Source: Bacillus sp. F19
GTDB lineage: Bacteria > Bacillota > Bacilli > Bacillales > Bacillaceae
Assembly (NCBI GenBank): GCA_023823795.1
Contig: CP085710.1
Location: 4,676,001 to 4,740,000, forward strand
DNA: 64,000 nt
Direction of reading: 5' to 3'
Below are positions 1 through 9,303 of this stretch, piece after piece (the stretch's first letter is position 1; each line of letters begins with the position of its first letter). The notes under the pieces were generated by a model. That model did no database searches. It saw only the letters and a list, made by a program, of their open reading frames with translations, and was not told the DNA's origin. The translations under genes were made by a program, and so were the position numbers.

Positions 1-103
1 GCTCTTCCGGATTTTCTGAAATGAAATAGCTGATATTCAAGCGCTCAAGCGCTTTGCTGACGCTGTACAAATTCCCCATGCCATAATCAATTATTCCGAT
101 CAT
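1..103 (-). CDS. hisH: Imidazole glycerol phosphate synthase glutaminase subunit, N-terminal part
   Basis: Only the first 34 codons are inside the window; the gene runs off the left edge. The visible residues begin [15 protein letters not shown], the characteristic start of HisH class I glutamine amidotransferases, which supply ammonia to HisF in histidine synthesis. The ATG (101-103) follows the hisB stop codon with no gap, as expected for a translationally coupled operon. The catalytic Cys-His-Glu triad lies outside the window and cannot be checked. Confidence 0.9.
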   Translation of the reverse strand, partial: MIGIIDYGMGNLYSVSKALERLNISYFISENPEE

Positions 104-691
104 TTATAACATTCCCTTCGTGGACGGGACTCCTTTAATCCGAGGGTCAATCGTTGATGCCTCGTCAAGCGCTCTGCCTAAAGCTTTGAAAACCGCTTCA
201 ATCATATGGTGAGTATTGCGGCCGTAGTGGACAATGACATGCAGGTTGATCCGTGCTTCAAGAGCAAACTTCCAAAGAAATTCATGGACAAGCTCCGTAT
301 CAAAGTTTCCTACTGTAGGACTTGGAAACTCGCCTTTCAATTCAAAGTGCGGGCGGTTGCTTAAATCAACTACTACCTGGGCAAGGGCTTCATCCATAGG
401 AACCATTGCCTGACCATAGCGCTTAATACCTCTTTTATCGCCTAATGCTTCTCTGAATGCCTGTCCAAGACAAATGCCGATATCTTCTGTCGTATGATGG
501 CCATCAATCTCCGTATCTCCAATAGCCGCAACAGATAGATTAAATTGGCCATGCTTCGTAAACAGATCAAGCATGTGTGTCAAAAAGGGCACGCCTGTAT
601 TCAATTCGGAAATCCCTTCTCCGTCAATTGAAAGAGACAGGGAGATATCCGTTTCATTAGTTGTTCTTTGCAGACTTGATGATCTTTCCAT
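104..691 (-). CDS. hisB: Imidazoleglycerol-phosphate dehydratase
   Basis: A 195-residue single-domain dehydratase for the sixth step of histidine synthesis (IGP to imidazole acetol phosphate), cytosolic and manganese-dependent in known homologues. The two duplicated metal-binding motifs are present: DGHHTTED at residues 63-70 and RNTHHMIEAVFKALGRAL near 158-174. Length is normal for the monofunctional Gram-positive enzyme; there is no fused histidinol phosphatase domain. It lies 12 bp after hisD and directly abuts hisH, within the minus-strand his operon. Confidence 0.96.
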   Translation of the reverse strand: MERSSSLQRTTNETDISLSLSIDGEGISELNTGVPFLTHMLDLFTKHGQFNLSVAAIGDTEIDGHHTTEDIGICLGQAFREALGDKRGIKRYGQAMVPMDEALAQVVVDLSNRPHFELKGEFPSPTVGNFDTELVHEFLWKFALEARINLHVIVHYGRNTHHMIEAVFKALGRALDEASTIDPRIKGVPSTKGML

Positions 692-703
692 TGTCAGTAC
701 CTC

Positions 704-1972
704 CTATTTTAAGCGCTCTTCAACAGCGCGTGCATGTGCTTCTAAGCCTTCTAAACGTGCGAATGCTGCAATCTTATGTGCTGATTGCTGAAATGCTTGT
801 TCACTGTATGAAATAATGCTGGATTTTTTCACAAAATCATCGACGTTCAGCGGACTTGAAAAACGGGCTGTGCCATTTGTAGGGAGCACATGATTGGGCC
901 CCGCAAAATAGTCTCCGACAGGCTCTGAGCTATATCTTCCGAGGAAAATAGCGCCTGCGTGTCTAATGCTGTTCAGCAGCTCCATCGGATTTTCTGTTAA
1001 CACCTCAAGATGCTCCGGTGCGAGCTCGTTCACGGCGCTAATGGCTTCATTCAGTGACTCTGCCACATAAATAAATCCGAACTGCTCAATCGAAGGGCCT
1101 GCTATCTCTTTTCTCGGAAGAGTCTCAAGCTGACGCGTGACTTCTGTTGATACGGCTTCTGCAAGCTCCATTGAATCTGTTACAAGTACGCTTGAAGCAA
1201 GAACATCATGTTCAGCCTGGGACAGCAGATCGGCTGCCACTTCATTTGCTTTCGCCGTCTCATCTGCTAAAACAACAATTTCACTTGGTCCGGCAATCAT
1301 ATCTATATCGACATCCCCAAATACTTCCCGCTTCGCAAGAGCCACATAGATATTTCCGGGACCAACAATTTTATCAACCGGCCTGATTGTTTCCGTTCCA
1401 TATGCAAGTGCAGCTACCGCCTGGGCACCGCCTGATTTGTAGATTTCCTCTATACCAAGCTCTTTTGCAGCAACTAGTACTCCTGCAGGCAGCGTACCTT
1501 TCCTGTTTGGAGGGGAAATCATAACAATTCGCTTAACCCCTGCCGTTTGTGCAGGAATGACATTCATTAAAACGGATGAAGGATAAGCGGCAGTGCCTCC
1601 AGGTACATATACTCCAACAGCATCAAGAGGAGTGATCTTCTGTCCAAGCATCGTTCCGTCCTCTTTATATGTAATCCAGGACTCACGCTTTTGCTTTTCA
1701 TGAAAAAAACGGATATTTTCTGCTGCTTCCCTGATAATCTCAACTAAGTCCCAATCTAGCTCCTGATAAGCTGCCTCTACTTCCGCTTCTGACACTCTCA
1801 GACTTGATAAACGGACAGAATCGAATTTTTCCGCATAGGCGAAAAGAGAAGCATCCCCTTTTCTCTTAACATCTCCAATGATGTTTTTAACAGCCTCTCT
1901 CTGTGCTTCTGTACCAGAGTCAATCGAACGCTTTAGAGAGGCAAAATTCCCTGATAAGCTTTCAATTCTCAT
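704..1972 (-). CDS. hisD: Histidinol dehydrogenase
   Basis: Catalyses the last two oxidations of histidine synthesis (histidinol to histidine, NAD+-dependent, zinc enzyme). With the ATG at 1972 the protein has 422 residues and starts MRIESLSG. Catalytic Glu320-His321 (APEH) and the zinc ligands Gln252, His255 (SQAEHD), Asp354 (GDYF) and His413 are all in place by comparison with the E. coli enzyme. An upstream in-frame ATG at 2029 would lie deep inside hisG and is rejected; the chosen start overlaps the hisG stop by 11 bp, giving translational coupling. Confidence 0.95.
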   Translation of the reverse strand: MRIESLSGNFASLKRSIDSGTEAQREAVKNIIGDVKRKGDASLFAYAEKFDSVRLSSLRVSEAEVEAAYQELDWDLVEIIREAAENIRFFHEKQKRESWITYKEDGTMLGQKITPLDAVGVYVPGGTAAYPSSVLMNVIPAQTAGVKRIVMISPPNRKGTLPAGVLVAAKELGIEEIYKSGGAQAVAALAYGTETIRPVDKIVGPGNIYVALAKREVFGDVDIDMIAGPSEIVVLADETAKANEVAADLLSQAEHDVLASSVLVTDSMELAEAVSTEVTRQLETLPRKEIAGPSIEQFGFIYVAESLNEAISAVNELAPEHLEVLTENPMELLNSIRHAGAIFLGRYSSEPVGDYFAGPNHVLPTNGTARFSSPLNVDDFVKKSSIISYSEQAFQQSAHKIAAFARLEGLEAHARAVEERLK

Positions 1973-2609
1973 TCGCTTCTCCCTCCACAACTTCTGATAA
2001 TCGGCTGACCAGTTCATCAATCTGGGCATCCTTCATTCGGTAGCTGACAGGATTGACAATGAGTCTTGAAGTAATGCTGCAAATTCTCTCAAGTTCAACA
2101 AGGCCGTTTTCTTTTAACGTTCTGCCCGTTGAAACAATATCGACAATACGGTCAGCCAAGCCAATTAAAGGAGCAAGCTCAATTGAACCGTTCAGCTTGA
2201 TGATTTCCACCTGTTCCCCCTGCTCGCGGAAATAAGAAGACGCCACACCTGGGTACTTTGTTGCAACCTTTGGGGCAACAACATCTGAGCCGCTCATGTT
2301 AGGCAAGCCAGCAACAGCCAGGTAACAGTCACTTATTTTCAAATCAAGCACCTCATAAACATCACGCTCTTCCTCAAGCATGACATCTTTGCCGGCAATG
2401 CCAATGTCCGCAACCCCATGTTCAACATATGTTGTGACATCCATCGGCTTCGCTAAAATAAAGCGCATGTTTTCTGCCGGAACTTCTAAAATAAGTTTTC
2501 TTGACTTATCGAATTCAGGCGGCAGCTTATATCCCGCTTTTCTGAGCAAGTTTGCTGCTTCATCAAATATTCTTCCTTTCGGCATCGCAATTGTAAGCAT
2601 ATTACCCAT
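1962..2609 (-). CDS. hisG: ATP phosphoribosyltransferase, short catalytic subunit
   Basis: First committed enzyme of histidine synthesis, joining ATP and PRPP. This 215-residue protein is the short HisG form, which lacks the C-terminal regulatory domain and needs HisZ; hisZ is immediately upstream. The PRPP-binding loop [14 protein letters not shown] spans residues 157-170. The start [13 protein letters not shown] matches the family and has an AAAGGAAG ribosome site; the first eight bases overlap the end of hisZ (ATGGGTAA). A longer reading from 2633 lacks a ribosome site. Confidence 0.95.
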   Translation of the reverse strand: MGNMLTIAMPKGRIFDEAANLLRKAGYKLPPEFDKSRKLILEVPAENMRFILAKPMDVTTYVEHGVADIGIAGKDVMLEEERDVYEVLDLKISDCYLAVAGLPNMSGSDVVAPKVATKYPGVASSYFREQGEQVEIIKLNGSIELAPLIGLADRIVDIVSTGRTLKENGLVELERICSITSRLIVNPVSYRMKDAQIDELVSRLSEVVEGEANEN

Positions 2610-3777
2610 CCTGCTCTTCCTTTCTCGATCCAATAAAATAAGCTACATCGGCAAACTGCTTTGTATAGGCATCTACATCATTTACTCCGGATATATCCTG
2701 TAAAATCACTCTTTTCCCCTGTCCTCTAAGCTCAGCCGCATACTTCAGAGCCTCTTTTCTTCTTTCCTGACTGTAAAGAACACAATGAATGCAAGGTGTC
2801 TCTTCCTGTTCTCCAAGAGATTCAATCAGCCTGTCTAACCGGATTCCAAAGCCTGTAGCCGCTGCAGGTGTATCAAATCGTTCGAAAAGCTGATTATAAC
2901 GGCCGCCGTTTCCAAGAGGAAAGCCGACATTGCCTGCATAAACCTCAAATAAAACTCCTGTGTAGTAGCTCATATGACTGACAAGATTTAAATCCAGCTT
3001 TACGGATTCCAGCACCCCAAAATCCTGAAGATGTGACCACAGCTTGCCAAGTTCTGCAGCAGCCTCTTTTCCTTCCCTGCTTGAAACCAGGTCGGCAGCA
3101 ACTGCAAGCTGATCCTCTCCGCCTCTCAGCTGCAGAAGCTGAAGCAGCCTTCCTTTATCAATAGACGACAGCGGCAATGACTTTACATGCTCGCGATAGC
3201 CTACATAATTCTTTTCATATAAGTATCTTCTTAAAACATCAGCCCGCTCCTGATTTCCGAGAATCTCTAGAAATAAAGCGTCCGCGAAACCTATATGTCC
3301 GATTGCGACCTTAAAATCCTGAAGACCTGCCTCTTTAAGAACGGCAATCATAAGTGCAATAACCTCTGCATCTCCGCTTGTTGTTGCATCACCGATCAAT
3401 TCAGTCCCAATTTGTTCAAATTCAGCAGGACGTCCGCCTTCACGCTGCTGCGCACGGAACACATTCGCATCATAAGCAAGTCTGAGCGGGTAATTTTCCT
3501 TATAAAATCTAGAAGCCGCTACCCTTGCTATTGGTGCTGTCATATCCGGTCTAAGAACCAGCGTGTGACCTTCCTGATCAAGCAGCTTAAACAGCTGTCC
3601 TTCAAGAATTGCTGACTGAATACCTACCGTATCGTAAAATTCAAGCGTTGGCGTTTCAATAAATTGAAAGCCCCATTTCTCTATTACACCCGTCATTTTT
3701 TGACGAAGCTGTTTTTTTGTTTCATACAATAATGGCAATGTATCTCTCATCCCGAGAGGTTTTTCAAACATAAACAT
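2602..3777 (-). CDS. hisZ: ATP phosphoribosyltransferase regulatory subunit (HisRS paralogue)
   Basis: A 391-residue class II histidyl-tRNA synthetase-like protein without the anticodon-binding domain. In the known HisG-HisZ hetero-octamer it is needed for activity and carries histidine feedback. The start [15 protein letters not shown] is the family start and is preceded by GAGGTG; the open frame extends to 3885 but those residues look like leader. Motif 2-like [16 protein letters not shown] and motif 3-like [12 protein letters not shown] are visible. It is the first gene of the his operon seen here. Confidence 0.94.
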   Translation of the reverse strand: MFMFEKPLGMRDTLPLLYETKKQLRQKMTGVIEKWGFQFIETPTLEFYDTVGIQSAILEGQLFKLLDQEGHTLVLRPDMTAPIARVAASRFYKENYPLRLAYDANVFRAQQREGGRPAEFEQIGTELIGDATTSGDAEVIALMIAVLKEAGLQDFKVAIGHIGFADALFLEILGNQERADVLRRYLYEKNYVGYREHVKSLPLSSIDKGRLLQLLQLRGGEDQLAVAADLVSSREGKEAAAELGKLWSHLQDFGVLESVKLDLNLVSHMSYYTGVLFEVYAGNVGFPLGNGGRYNQLFERFDTPAAATGFGIRLDRLIESLGEQEETPCIHCVLYSQERRKEALKYAAELRGQGKRVILQDISGVNDVDAYTKQFADVAYFIGSRKEEQDG

Positions 3778-3836
3778 GCTGACTTGCACCTCTTTCACAA
3801 AAAGTTCCGAATCCTTTAGTTCGCTAATATAGTAAC

Positions 3837-3865
3837 ATGCTACCAAAATAAAGACGAGTTCGCAA
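3837..3865 (-). promoter_or_regulatory. Possible sigma-A promoter of the his operon
   Basis: Read on the minus strand, TTGCGA (3860-3865) and TAGCAT (3837-3842) are separated by 17 bp, about 60 bp before the hisZ start. Both boxes are imperfect. No T-box or attenuator was recognised in the leader. Confidence 0.3.
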
Positions 3866-4001
3866 GTATGAATATCCCTTATCATTCTCTTTCTTTACCG
3901 AATTTCCTCTAAAAAGAAATGTTTAAACAAACGTTTGATTAGGTTTATTACGATCAAAAGCGGGTAAATAAATAGTATTATTCCCCCAATTAACATAGAA
4001 A

Positions 4002-4034
4002 ACCGGCCAAGCAGTAGTTGGCCGGTCTTTTTTT
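4002..4034 (+). terminator. Orphan intrinsic terminator on the plus strand
   Basis: ACCGGCCAA and TTGGCCGGT form a perfect 9-bp stem with a 7-base loop, followed by CTTTTTTT. The T tract is on the plus strand, but every neighbouring gene is on the minus strand, so it ends no recognised gene. On the minus strand only four T follow the stem. It may end a small plus-strand transcript or insulate the his promoter region. Confidence 0.7.
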
Positions 4035-4069
4035 CGGACAAATTTGTCCTGAGGTCTAAATGCTTGCTG

Positions 4070-4290
4070 GCGAGTTAGAATGGATTATGAGCGAGTTAGA
4101 GAACTGTAAGAGTTTGGAGCGGGGGTTCTGGCAAGCGGATCATTTGGATATCAGCAGGATACTGAATTTTTACGCACGGATGGCTGCCTTGCGAATTGAA
4201 CAATTGGTTTCGAGAGTTGAAACAGAAAATTCGCGAGCTGGCAGTCTGTTTTTGTGAATTGGATGGCGTTTTTTGTGAGTAAGGTCATCG
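4070..4290. repeat. Degenerate 21-bp periodic repeats, inverted relative of the 61-63 kb array
   Basis: GCGAGTTAG-type words start at 4070 and 4091, and TGCGAATTG-type words at 4190, 4211, 4232, 4253 and 4274, all exactly 21 bp apart. They are the reverse complement of the CAATTCGCAA/CAACTCGCAA words in the large array at 61340-63140. The minus-strand translation shows heptads such as QLANFLF, QLSKPIV and QFARQPS, similar in kind to those of the 61 kb array, but no ribosome site was seen. Confidence 0.75.
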
Positions 4291-4460
4291 GGGGATCCTG
4301 CTCGCAACAAAGATCCAATGGCCAAAGGCCGCTAGAAATAAGGCATTTCATGATAAAAATATGAAGATTTTCTCATGTGAAATCTTAAATTAACTCATCA
4401 AACTGCTTTTCCCGAAATTCAGAACCAATTTCCACGAAATGCAATCTATTTTATAAACAA

Positions 4461-4488
4461 AAAGACACCAGCTCTAAAAGCTGGTGTC
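4461..4488 (-). terminator. Terminator overlapping the yvoF stop codon
   Basis: GACACCAGCT (4464-4473) pairs with AGCTGGTGTC (4479-4488) as a 10-bp stem, followed on the minus strand by TTTTTG. The proximal arm encodes the last four residues (Asp-Thr-Ser-Phe) of the acyltransferase and its stop codon lies in the loop. Confidence 0.9.
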
Positions 4489-4989
4489 CCTCCGCAAATC
4501 CATCTCTTCCTTTGAAAAGATAACTCTCATCGGATTTCCGCCTACAAAGGCTCCTGCCGGAACATCTTTATGGACGAGCGTGCCAGCTGAAACAATGGCT
4601 CCGTCTCCGATTTCAACACCCGGCAGAACAGTGGAATTTGCACCGATCATGACTTCGTCACCGATGACAATGTCACCAAGTCTATACTCGCGTATCAAAT
4701 ATTCATGCGCAAGCAGTGTCGTGTTGTAGCCAATCACCGTATTCCGGCCAACTTTGATTTTTTCAGGAAACATCACATCCAGCATAACCATCAGGGCAAA
4801 TGATGTGTGCTTCCCCACCTTCATTCCGAGAAAATTCCGGTACATCCAATTTTTCATTGAAAGAAATGGGGTGTAGCGAGCCAGCTGAATGACAATGAAG
4901 TTGCGGACGACCTTCCAAAATGGGACTGTTTTGTAAACATGCCAAAGCGAATTCGGGCCTTTAACAGGGTATTTCGTTGTTTTTCTCAC
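4474..4989 (-). CDS. yvoF: Left-handed beta-helix (hexapeptide repeat) acyltransferase, YvoF family
   Basis: A 171-residue protein with hexapeptide-repeat turns from about residue 50 to 160 (for example IKVGRNTVIGYNTTLLA and IVIGDEVMIGANSTVLPGV), ending in the FVGGNPMRVI signature of maltose/galactoside-type O-acetyltransferases. The acceptor substrate is unknown. Start is GTG at 4989, two bases after the ppaX stop; MRKTTKYPVKGPNSLWHVY agrees with B. subtilis YvoF. The hprK-lgt-yvoD-ppaX-yvoF order is conserved in B. subtilis. Confidence 0.9.
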   Translation of the reverse strand: MRKTTKYPVKGPNSLWHVYKTVPFWKVVRNFIVIQLARYTPFLSMKNWMYRNFLGMKVGKHTSFALMVMLDVMFPEKIKVGRNTVIGYNTTLLAHEYLIREYRLGDIVIGDEVMIGANSTVLPGVEIGDGAIVSAGTLVHKDVPAGAFVGGNPMRVIFSKEEMDLRRDTSF

Positions 4990-4991
4990 AC

Positions 4992-5633
4992 TTATTCCGC
5001 TCCAAGCACGTTCAGTAAATCACTCATCTTGTTCAGCATGTAGTCAGGTTTAAAGCCTTCTAGATACTCCACGCCTTTTATTGTCCAAGCCACACCGGCC
5101 GTTTTGGTGCCTGCTGCTTTTCCGGAATCAATATCATGGTGGTTATCCCCGACCATAATCGCTTCCTCAGGAGAACTGTTCAGTTTTTCTAAAGCAAGCA
5201 GGACCGGTTCTGGGTGCGGCTTTGCGTTTTTAACATCATCAAGCGTCACGACCGTTTCAAAAAACTGGCCAAGACCCGTGAGCTTAAGACCCATATTCAC
5301 GGTATCACGTATTTTAGTTGTGACAATTCCAAGCTTATAGCCCTTTTCATGCAGTGCCTGGACTGTTTCATAAACCGTTTCAAATTGAGCAACCAATTGA
5401 TCGTGCTGATCATGATTAAACTTCCTGTAGGTGCTGATCATTTCATCAACACGAAGCGGGTCCATTTTTACAAACGTTTCATGAAGGGTAGGTCCGAGAA
5501 ACGGCAGGACGTCCTCGCGTCCATATTGGTTCGGATAATAAAGATTCAGCGTATGCAGGAAAGATTCTATGATTAAATCGTTGGTATTAATTAAAGTTCC
5601 ATCCAAATCAAACAGTACGGTGTTAATTCTCAT
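4992..5633 (-). CDS. ppaX: Pyrophosphatase PpaX (HAD superfamily)
   Basis: A 213-residue HAD phosphatase. Motif [12 protein letters not shown] is at residues 8-18, motif II VTTKIRD is central, and motif [21 protein letters not shown] lies near residue 170. In B. subtilis PpaX hydrolyses the pyrophosphate released when HprK/P dephosphorylates HPr-Ser-P, which fits its position in the hprK cluster. The ATG at 5633 has AAAGGAAG seven bases upstream and overlaps the yvoD stop by 11 bp; a TTG-initiated extension to 5663 is less likely. Confidence 0.93.
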   Translation of the reverse strand: MRINTVLFDLDGTLINTNDLIIESFLHTLNLYYPNQYGREDVLPFLGPTLHETFVKMDPLRVDEMISTYRKFNHDQHDQLVAQFETVYETVQALHEKGYKLGIVTTKIRDTVNMGLKLTGLGQFFETVVTLDDVKNAKPHPEPVLLALEKLNSSPEEAIMVGDNHHDIDSGKAAGTKTAGVAWTIKGVEYLEGFKPDYMLNKMSDLLNVLGAE

Positions 5634-6573
5634 AAGTTGCTTCCTTTCTTCTTGTATGTTCAAATCGGCTCCAAATCGCGCCTACTGCCATTGTCAGAAC
5701 GACCGCTGTTACAATCCTGATCAATAACAGCGGCAGAACCGGAATGCCTAGCGGCACGAAAATCAGGGTATCCTCCACCACAGCATGACAGGAGACGAGA
5801 AAAATAAAGGCGAGCGTTAAATCTTTATAGCTGACCCCGTCTTCTTCCGCTGCCTGAATCATGACCCCAGCTCCGTATGCAAGCCCTATCGTTAATCCGG
5901 CTACCATTGTCATGGAGGTGTTTTCATTCATTCCAAGCATCCTTGTAACAGGTGCCATCCATCTCGAAAAAACAGTTAAAAACCCTTTATCTTTAAGCAC
6001 CTGGATGATGATCATCAGCGGGATCACAATTAAGGCGAGCTGCACAATGCCAAGACCTGCTTTCTGAACAGCACTTAAACCAATTTCAACATAGCCGGCC
6101 GGATCGGCTGTATTCTTTGGAATAAACCCATACTGTGCCGTTTCCTGTCCGCCCTGCCATAGTAGATTGATCATAATAGCAGAGCTGACCGCAAGCCCAA
6201 TCCTTACAGCAAGAATGATCCAAAGCTTGATTCCCACCTTTGCAGCAACCGTTGATTCAATAATCAAGTTATGTGAGAACGATAGCATAACAGCTAAAAT
6301 AAACACTTCCTTAACAGATAGATCAAGCGTCAGGATGGCTGCTATCCCGGCATACAAGTTCAGCATGTTCCCAAGTACCAGCGGAATGGCGGCTTCACCT
6401 GATAAACCGAAAATTCCCATGACTGGCTGAATAAGCCTGATCAGCCACGGGAGTACCGGTGTGTGCTGAAGAAGACTCACAATCAAGGTAACCGGAAAAA
6501 TAACCTTGCCAAGCGTCCAAGTTGTTTGAAGCCCTGCCTGAAGTCCTTTTTTTAAACTATTAATCAGAAACAT
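5623..6573 (-). CDS. yvoD: Nucleoside recognition (Gate) domain membrane protein, YvoD family
   Basis: A 316-residue polytopic membrane protein with about eight hydrophobic segments and two internally similar halves, each resembling the Gate/nucleoside-recognition domain found also in SpoIIM-like and ferrous iron transport proteins. The first Gate half is near residues 40-150 ([25 protein letters not shown]), the second near 215-300 ([26 protein letters not shown]). Transported substrate is not known. It sits between lgt (5 bp upstream) and ppaX (overlapping). Confidence 0.87.
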   Translation of the reverse strand: MFLINSLKKGLQAGLQTTWTLGKVIFPVTLIVSLLQHTPVLPWLIRLIQPVMGIFGLSGEAAIPLVLGNMLNLYAGIAAILTLDLSVKEVFILAVMLSFSHNLIIESTVAAKVGIKLWIILAVRIGLAVSSAIMINLLWQGGQETAQYGFIPKNTADPAGYVEIGLSAVQKAGLGIVQLALIVIPLMIIIQVLKDKGFLTVFSRWMAPVTRMLGMNENTSMTMVAGLTIGLAYGAGVMIQAAEEDGVSYKDLTLAFIFLVSCHAVVEDTLIFVPLGIPVLPLLLIRIVTAVVLTMAVGAIWSRFEHTRRKEATYEN

Positions 6574-6578
6574 CCCCC

Positions 6579-7397
6579 TTACTCGGCTGATTCTAAGTAT
6601 CTTTCATTTGAATATCCTTTGACTCTCCTGATAATTAATACTGCAACTGCAAGCGCAATTAATACTAGAGAAATAACTTGTGCAACCCGCAGCGATTCCG
6701 TCAGCATCAAGCTATCGGTACGCATACCTTCAATGAAAAAGCGTCCGACTGAATACCAGATGATGTAGGTGAGGAAAAGCTCTCCTCTGCGCAAATTGGC
6801 TTTTCTGAGAAGCATAAGTCCGGCAAAGCCTACAAGGCTCCACAAAGATTCATATAAAAACGTCGGGTGATAGTAAGCACCATTAATGTACATTTGATTG
6901 ATGATGAAATCGGGCAGAAACAATCCTTCTAAAAATTGACGGGTTACCTCGCCGCCATGGGCTTCTTGGTTAATAAAGTTTCCCCAGCGGCCGATTGCCT
7001 GCCCAAGGATTATGCTCGGAGCCCCAATATCAGCAATCTTCCAAAAAGAGAGACCTTTCACCTTTGCAAAGATATAGCCTGTTACAAATGCCCCAATTAA
7101 ACCGCCATGAATAGCCAGGCCTCCGTTCCAGATCTTCACAATTTCCCCCGGGTTTTGAGAGTAATAATCCCACTGAAAAATCACATAATAAATACGCGCA
7201 CAAATAATCGCGATTGGAATGGCAAACAGCACTAAATCTACAAACGTATCTTTATGAAGACCTCTGCGCTCACTTTCACGGACAGCAAGCCAAAGACCAA
7301 GCAAAGCTCCTATTCCGATAATCAAGCCATACCAATGCACCTGTATGGGTCCAAGCTCAAGAAAAATCGGATCGATAGGCGTAAAATTTTCCTCCAT
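6579..7397 (-). CDS. lgt: Prolipoprotein diacylglyceryl transferase
   Basis: Membrane enzyme of 272 residues that moves diacylglycerol from phosphatidylglycerol to the lipobox cysteine of prelipoproteins. The Lgt signature [14 protein letters not shown] is at residues 136-149, and [11 protein letters not shown] at 92-102. About seven membrane segments are visible. The ATG at 7397 is preceded by a GGGGGAATAG ribosome site. Its clients in this window include CccB. Order hprK-lgt is as in B. subtilis. Confidence 0.96.
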   Translation of the reverse strand: MEENFTPIDPIFLELGPIQVHWYGLIIGIGALLGLWLAVRESERRGLHKDTFVDLVLFAIPIAIICARIYYVIFQWDYYSQNPGEIVKIWNGGLAIHGGLIGAFVTGYIFAKVKGLSFWKIADIGAPSIILGQAIGRWGNFINQEAHGGEVTRQFLEGLFLPDFIINQMYINGAYYHPTFLYESLWSLVGFAGLMLLRKANLRRGELFLTYIIWYSVGRFFIEGMRTDSLMLTESLRVAQVISLVLIALAVAVLIIRRVKGYSNERYLESAE

Positions 7398-7422
7398 TGT
7401 CTCTATTCCCCCTTAATGATGA

Positions 7423-8358
7423 TTATGCGTCGTCATGCTCAGTATCTGTTATGACATCTGTTAATTTATTTGTAAATTGCTCAGCTGCATTCAGACCCAT
7501 GCGTTTTAATCTGAAGTTCATAGCCGCCACTTCAATGATGACCGCTAAGTTTCGTCCAGGGCGGACGGGAACGGTTAATTTAGGAACATCTGTGTCGATA
7601 ATTTTCATTTTCTCTTCATCAAGGCCCAATCTGTCATATTGCTTCTTAGGATCCCAGATTTCAAGATCAATAATGAGGGTAATCCGTTTATAGCTGCGGA
7701 CTGCGCCTGCTCCAAATAACGTCATTACATTTATGATGCCAAGTCCGCGGATTTCTAGAAGATGCTCAATTAAGTCTGGTGCATTTCCGACCAATGTATC
7801 CTGATCCTCCTGGCGGATCTCGACACAGTCATCTGCAACTAAACGATGGCCGCGCTTTACAAGTTCAAGAGCCGTTTCACTTTTACCGACTCCGCTTTTT
7901 CCGACAATCAGCACTCCTACGCCGTAAACGTCTACTAGAACGCCGTGAACTGCAGTAGTGGGAGCAAGCTTTCCTTCTAAAAAGTTAGTCAGATGACTTG
8001 ATAGGCGGGTTGTTTTTAAAGGTGAACGAAGCAGCGGAACAGACTTTTCTTCTGCAGAGTCTGTTAACTCCTGCGGGATCTCCATTTCGCGTGAAACGAT
8101 AATGGCCGGTGTTGAATCTGTACATAGCTGATCCATCCGGTTTCTCTTTTCCTCATCTGTCAGCTTTTGAAAAAACGTCAGCTCTGTTTTTCCGAGTATT
8201 TGCACGCGTTCTTTCGGGTAATATGTAAAAAAGCCAGCCATTTCAAGCCCTGGGCGGGACAAATCGCTTGTTGTGATGGGACGATTAATTCCTTCTTCCC
8301 CGCTGATCAGCTCTAAATGGAATTTTTCAATTAAATCTTTCGTTCGAACTTTTGCCAT
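7423..8358 (-). CDS. hprK: HPr kinase/phosphorylase
   Basis: A 311-residue bifunctional enzyme that phosphorylates HPr and Crh at Ser46 and reverses the reaction by phosphorolysis, controlling carbon catabolite repression via CcpA. Walker A GKSGVGKS is at residues 153-160, the conserved His at 139, and the HprK signature [11 protein letters not shown] at 201-211. The ATG at 8358 has AAGGAGGAG nine bases upstream; residues upstream in frame are not part of the family. First gene of the hprK-lgt-yvoD-ppaX-yvoF operon. Confidence 0.96.
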   Translation of the reverse strand: MAKVRTKDLIEKFHLELISGEEGINRPITTSDLSRPGLEMAGFFTYYPKERVQILGKTELTFFQKLTDEEKRNRMDQLCTDSTPAIIVSREMEIPQELTDSAEEKSVPLLRSPLKTTRLSSHLTNFLEGKLAPTTAVHGVLVDVYGVGVLIVGKSGVGKSETALELVKRGHRLVADDCVEIRQEDQDTLVGNAPDLIEHLLEIRGLGIINVMTLFGAGAVRSYKRITLIIDLEIWDPKKQYDRLGLDEEKMKIIDTDVPKLTVPVRPGRNLAVIIEVAAMNFRLKRMGLNAAEQFTNKLTDVITDTEHDDA

Positions 8359-8566
8359 ACTTCTGCTCCTCCTTTTCCTTTCAAGGGGTACCAATAAAAT
8401 CCTCTCTTATTTTAGCACTTTTACCTTTTAAACGGAAACGGGAATCCTTTCTCATCAATTTAATCTTTCTTCCCTATTTTTTAAAAACATAGGACAATCA
8501 CCGCTACTTATCGCACATACAGCGATATATTAGTAAGGTAAAGACCATTTAATAGGAGGACTGTAC

Positions 8567-9235
8567 GTGAAGATTGCAATTGACGCCGGACACGGTTACA
8601 CAACATCCGGGAAAAGAACGGTAGACGGAATGAGAGAATATGAATTTAATCGTGCTGTAGCAAACGAAATGAGGGACCTTCTCGCAGGATATGAAAACGT
8701 TACAATCCTTTTCACTCATTCAGACACACGTGATGTTCCGCTGAAAGAGAGAACGGATAAGGCCAATGCCGCAAATGCAGATGTGTTTGTATCCATTCAT
8801 GCCAACGCATTTGGAAACGGCACGGTTTGGAATAATGTCAAGGGCATCGAAACATATGCTCACGACTCAAAACCCCAGGAATCCATTGCCCTTGCAGAAG
8901 CGGTTCAGAAAAAGCTGATTAAAAAAACAAAACGGGAGGACCGGGGGGTTAAGCTTGCCAACTTCCATGTCTTGCGGGAGTCTAAAATGACGGCTATTTT
9001 AATTGAGTGCGGCTTTATGACAAATCAAGAAGAAGCGAAGGCTTTAAAATCAGCTGCTTACCGCAAAATTTGTGCACAGGCAATTACTGAAGCACTCTCT
9101 GCTTTTTATAAGCTTAAGAAAAAGCCAGCTCCTACAGCACCTGAACCGGAAAAATTGTACAAAGTACAAGTCGGGGCTTTTAAAGAAAAAGAAAATGCCG
9201 TAGCCCTGGCCAATGAATTAAAAAATAAAGGGTAA
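8567..9235 (+). CDS. N-acetylmuramoyl-L-alanine amidase, CwlC-like, with a cut-short C-terminal repeat
   Basis: Amidase_3 domain at residues 1-182 with zinc ligands His9, Glu24 and His78 and catalytic Glu147 (IECGF). There is no signal peptide, as in the B. subtilis mother-cell lysis enzyme CwlC. Residues 197-222 form one CwlC-type SPOR-like repeat (LYKVQVGAFKEKENA...) that stops at Lys-Gly. The in-frame codons after the TAA read NVIVLYE and then stop again, exactly what the last strand of the repeat should look like, so a Tyr codon has probably become TAA. GTG start at 8567 with AGGAGGA six bases upstream. Confidence 0.88.
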   Translation: MKIAIDAGHGYTTSGKRTVDGMREYEFNRAVANEMRDLLAGYENVTILFTHSDTRDVPLKERTDKANAANADVFVSIHANAFGNGTVWNNVKGIETYAHDSKPQESIALAEAVQKKLIKKTKREDRGVKLANFHVLRESKMTAILIECGFMTNQEEAKALKSAAYRKICAQAITEALSAFYKLKKKPAPTAPEPEKLYKVQVGAFKEKENAVALANELKNKG

Positions 9236-9257
9236 AATGTCATCGTCCTTTACGAAT

Positions 9258-9303
9258 AAAAGAGTAGAGACAGTCTGCATCTTACAACTGTCTCTACTCT
9301 TTT
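9258..9303. terminator. Bidirectional terminator between convergent genes
   Basis: AAAAGAGTAGAGACAGT (9258-9274) pairs with ACTGTCTCTACTCTTTT (9287-9302) over 16-17 bp, with A and T tracts on both sides. It serves the amidase (plus) and the phosphoesterase (minus), whose stop codon lies inside the distal arm. Confidence 0.92.

Noticed and set aside
3778-3885. N-terminal extension of HisZ
   Set aside because: The family start and ribosome site are at 3777; the extra 36 codons overlap the putative promoter.
3778-4000. T-box or histidine riboswitch upstream of hisZ
   Set aside because: No T-box consensus (AGGGTGGNACCGCG) or leader terminator oriented with the operon was found; the only strong hairpin points the other way.
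4060-4351. Small frames on both strands upstream of the his operon
   Set aside because: They lie in decayed 21-bp repeats and lack ribosome sites.
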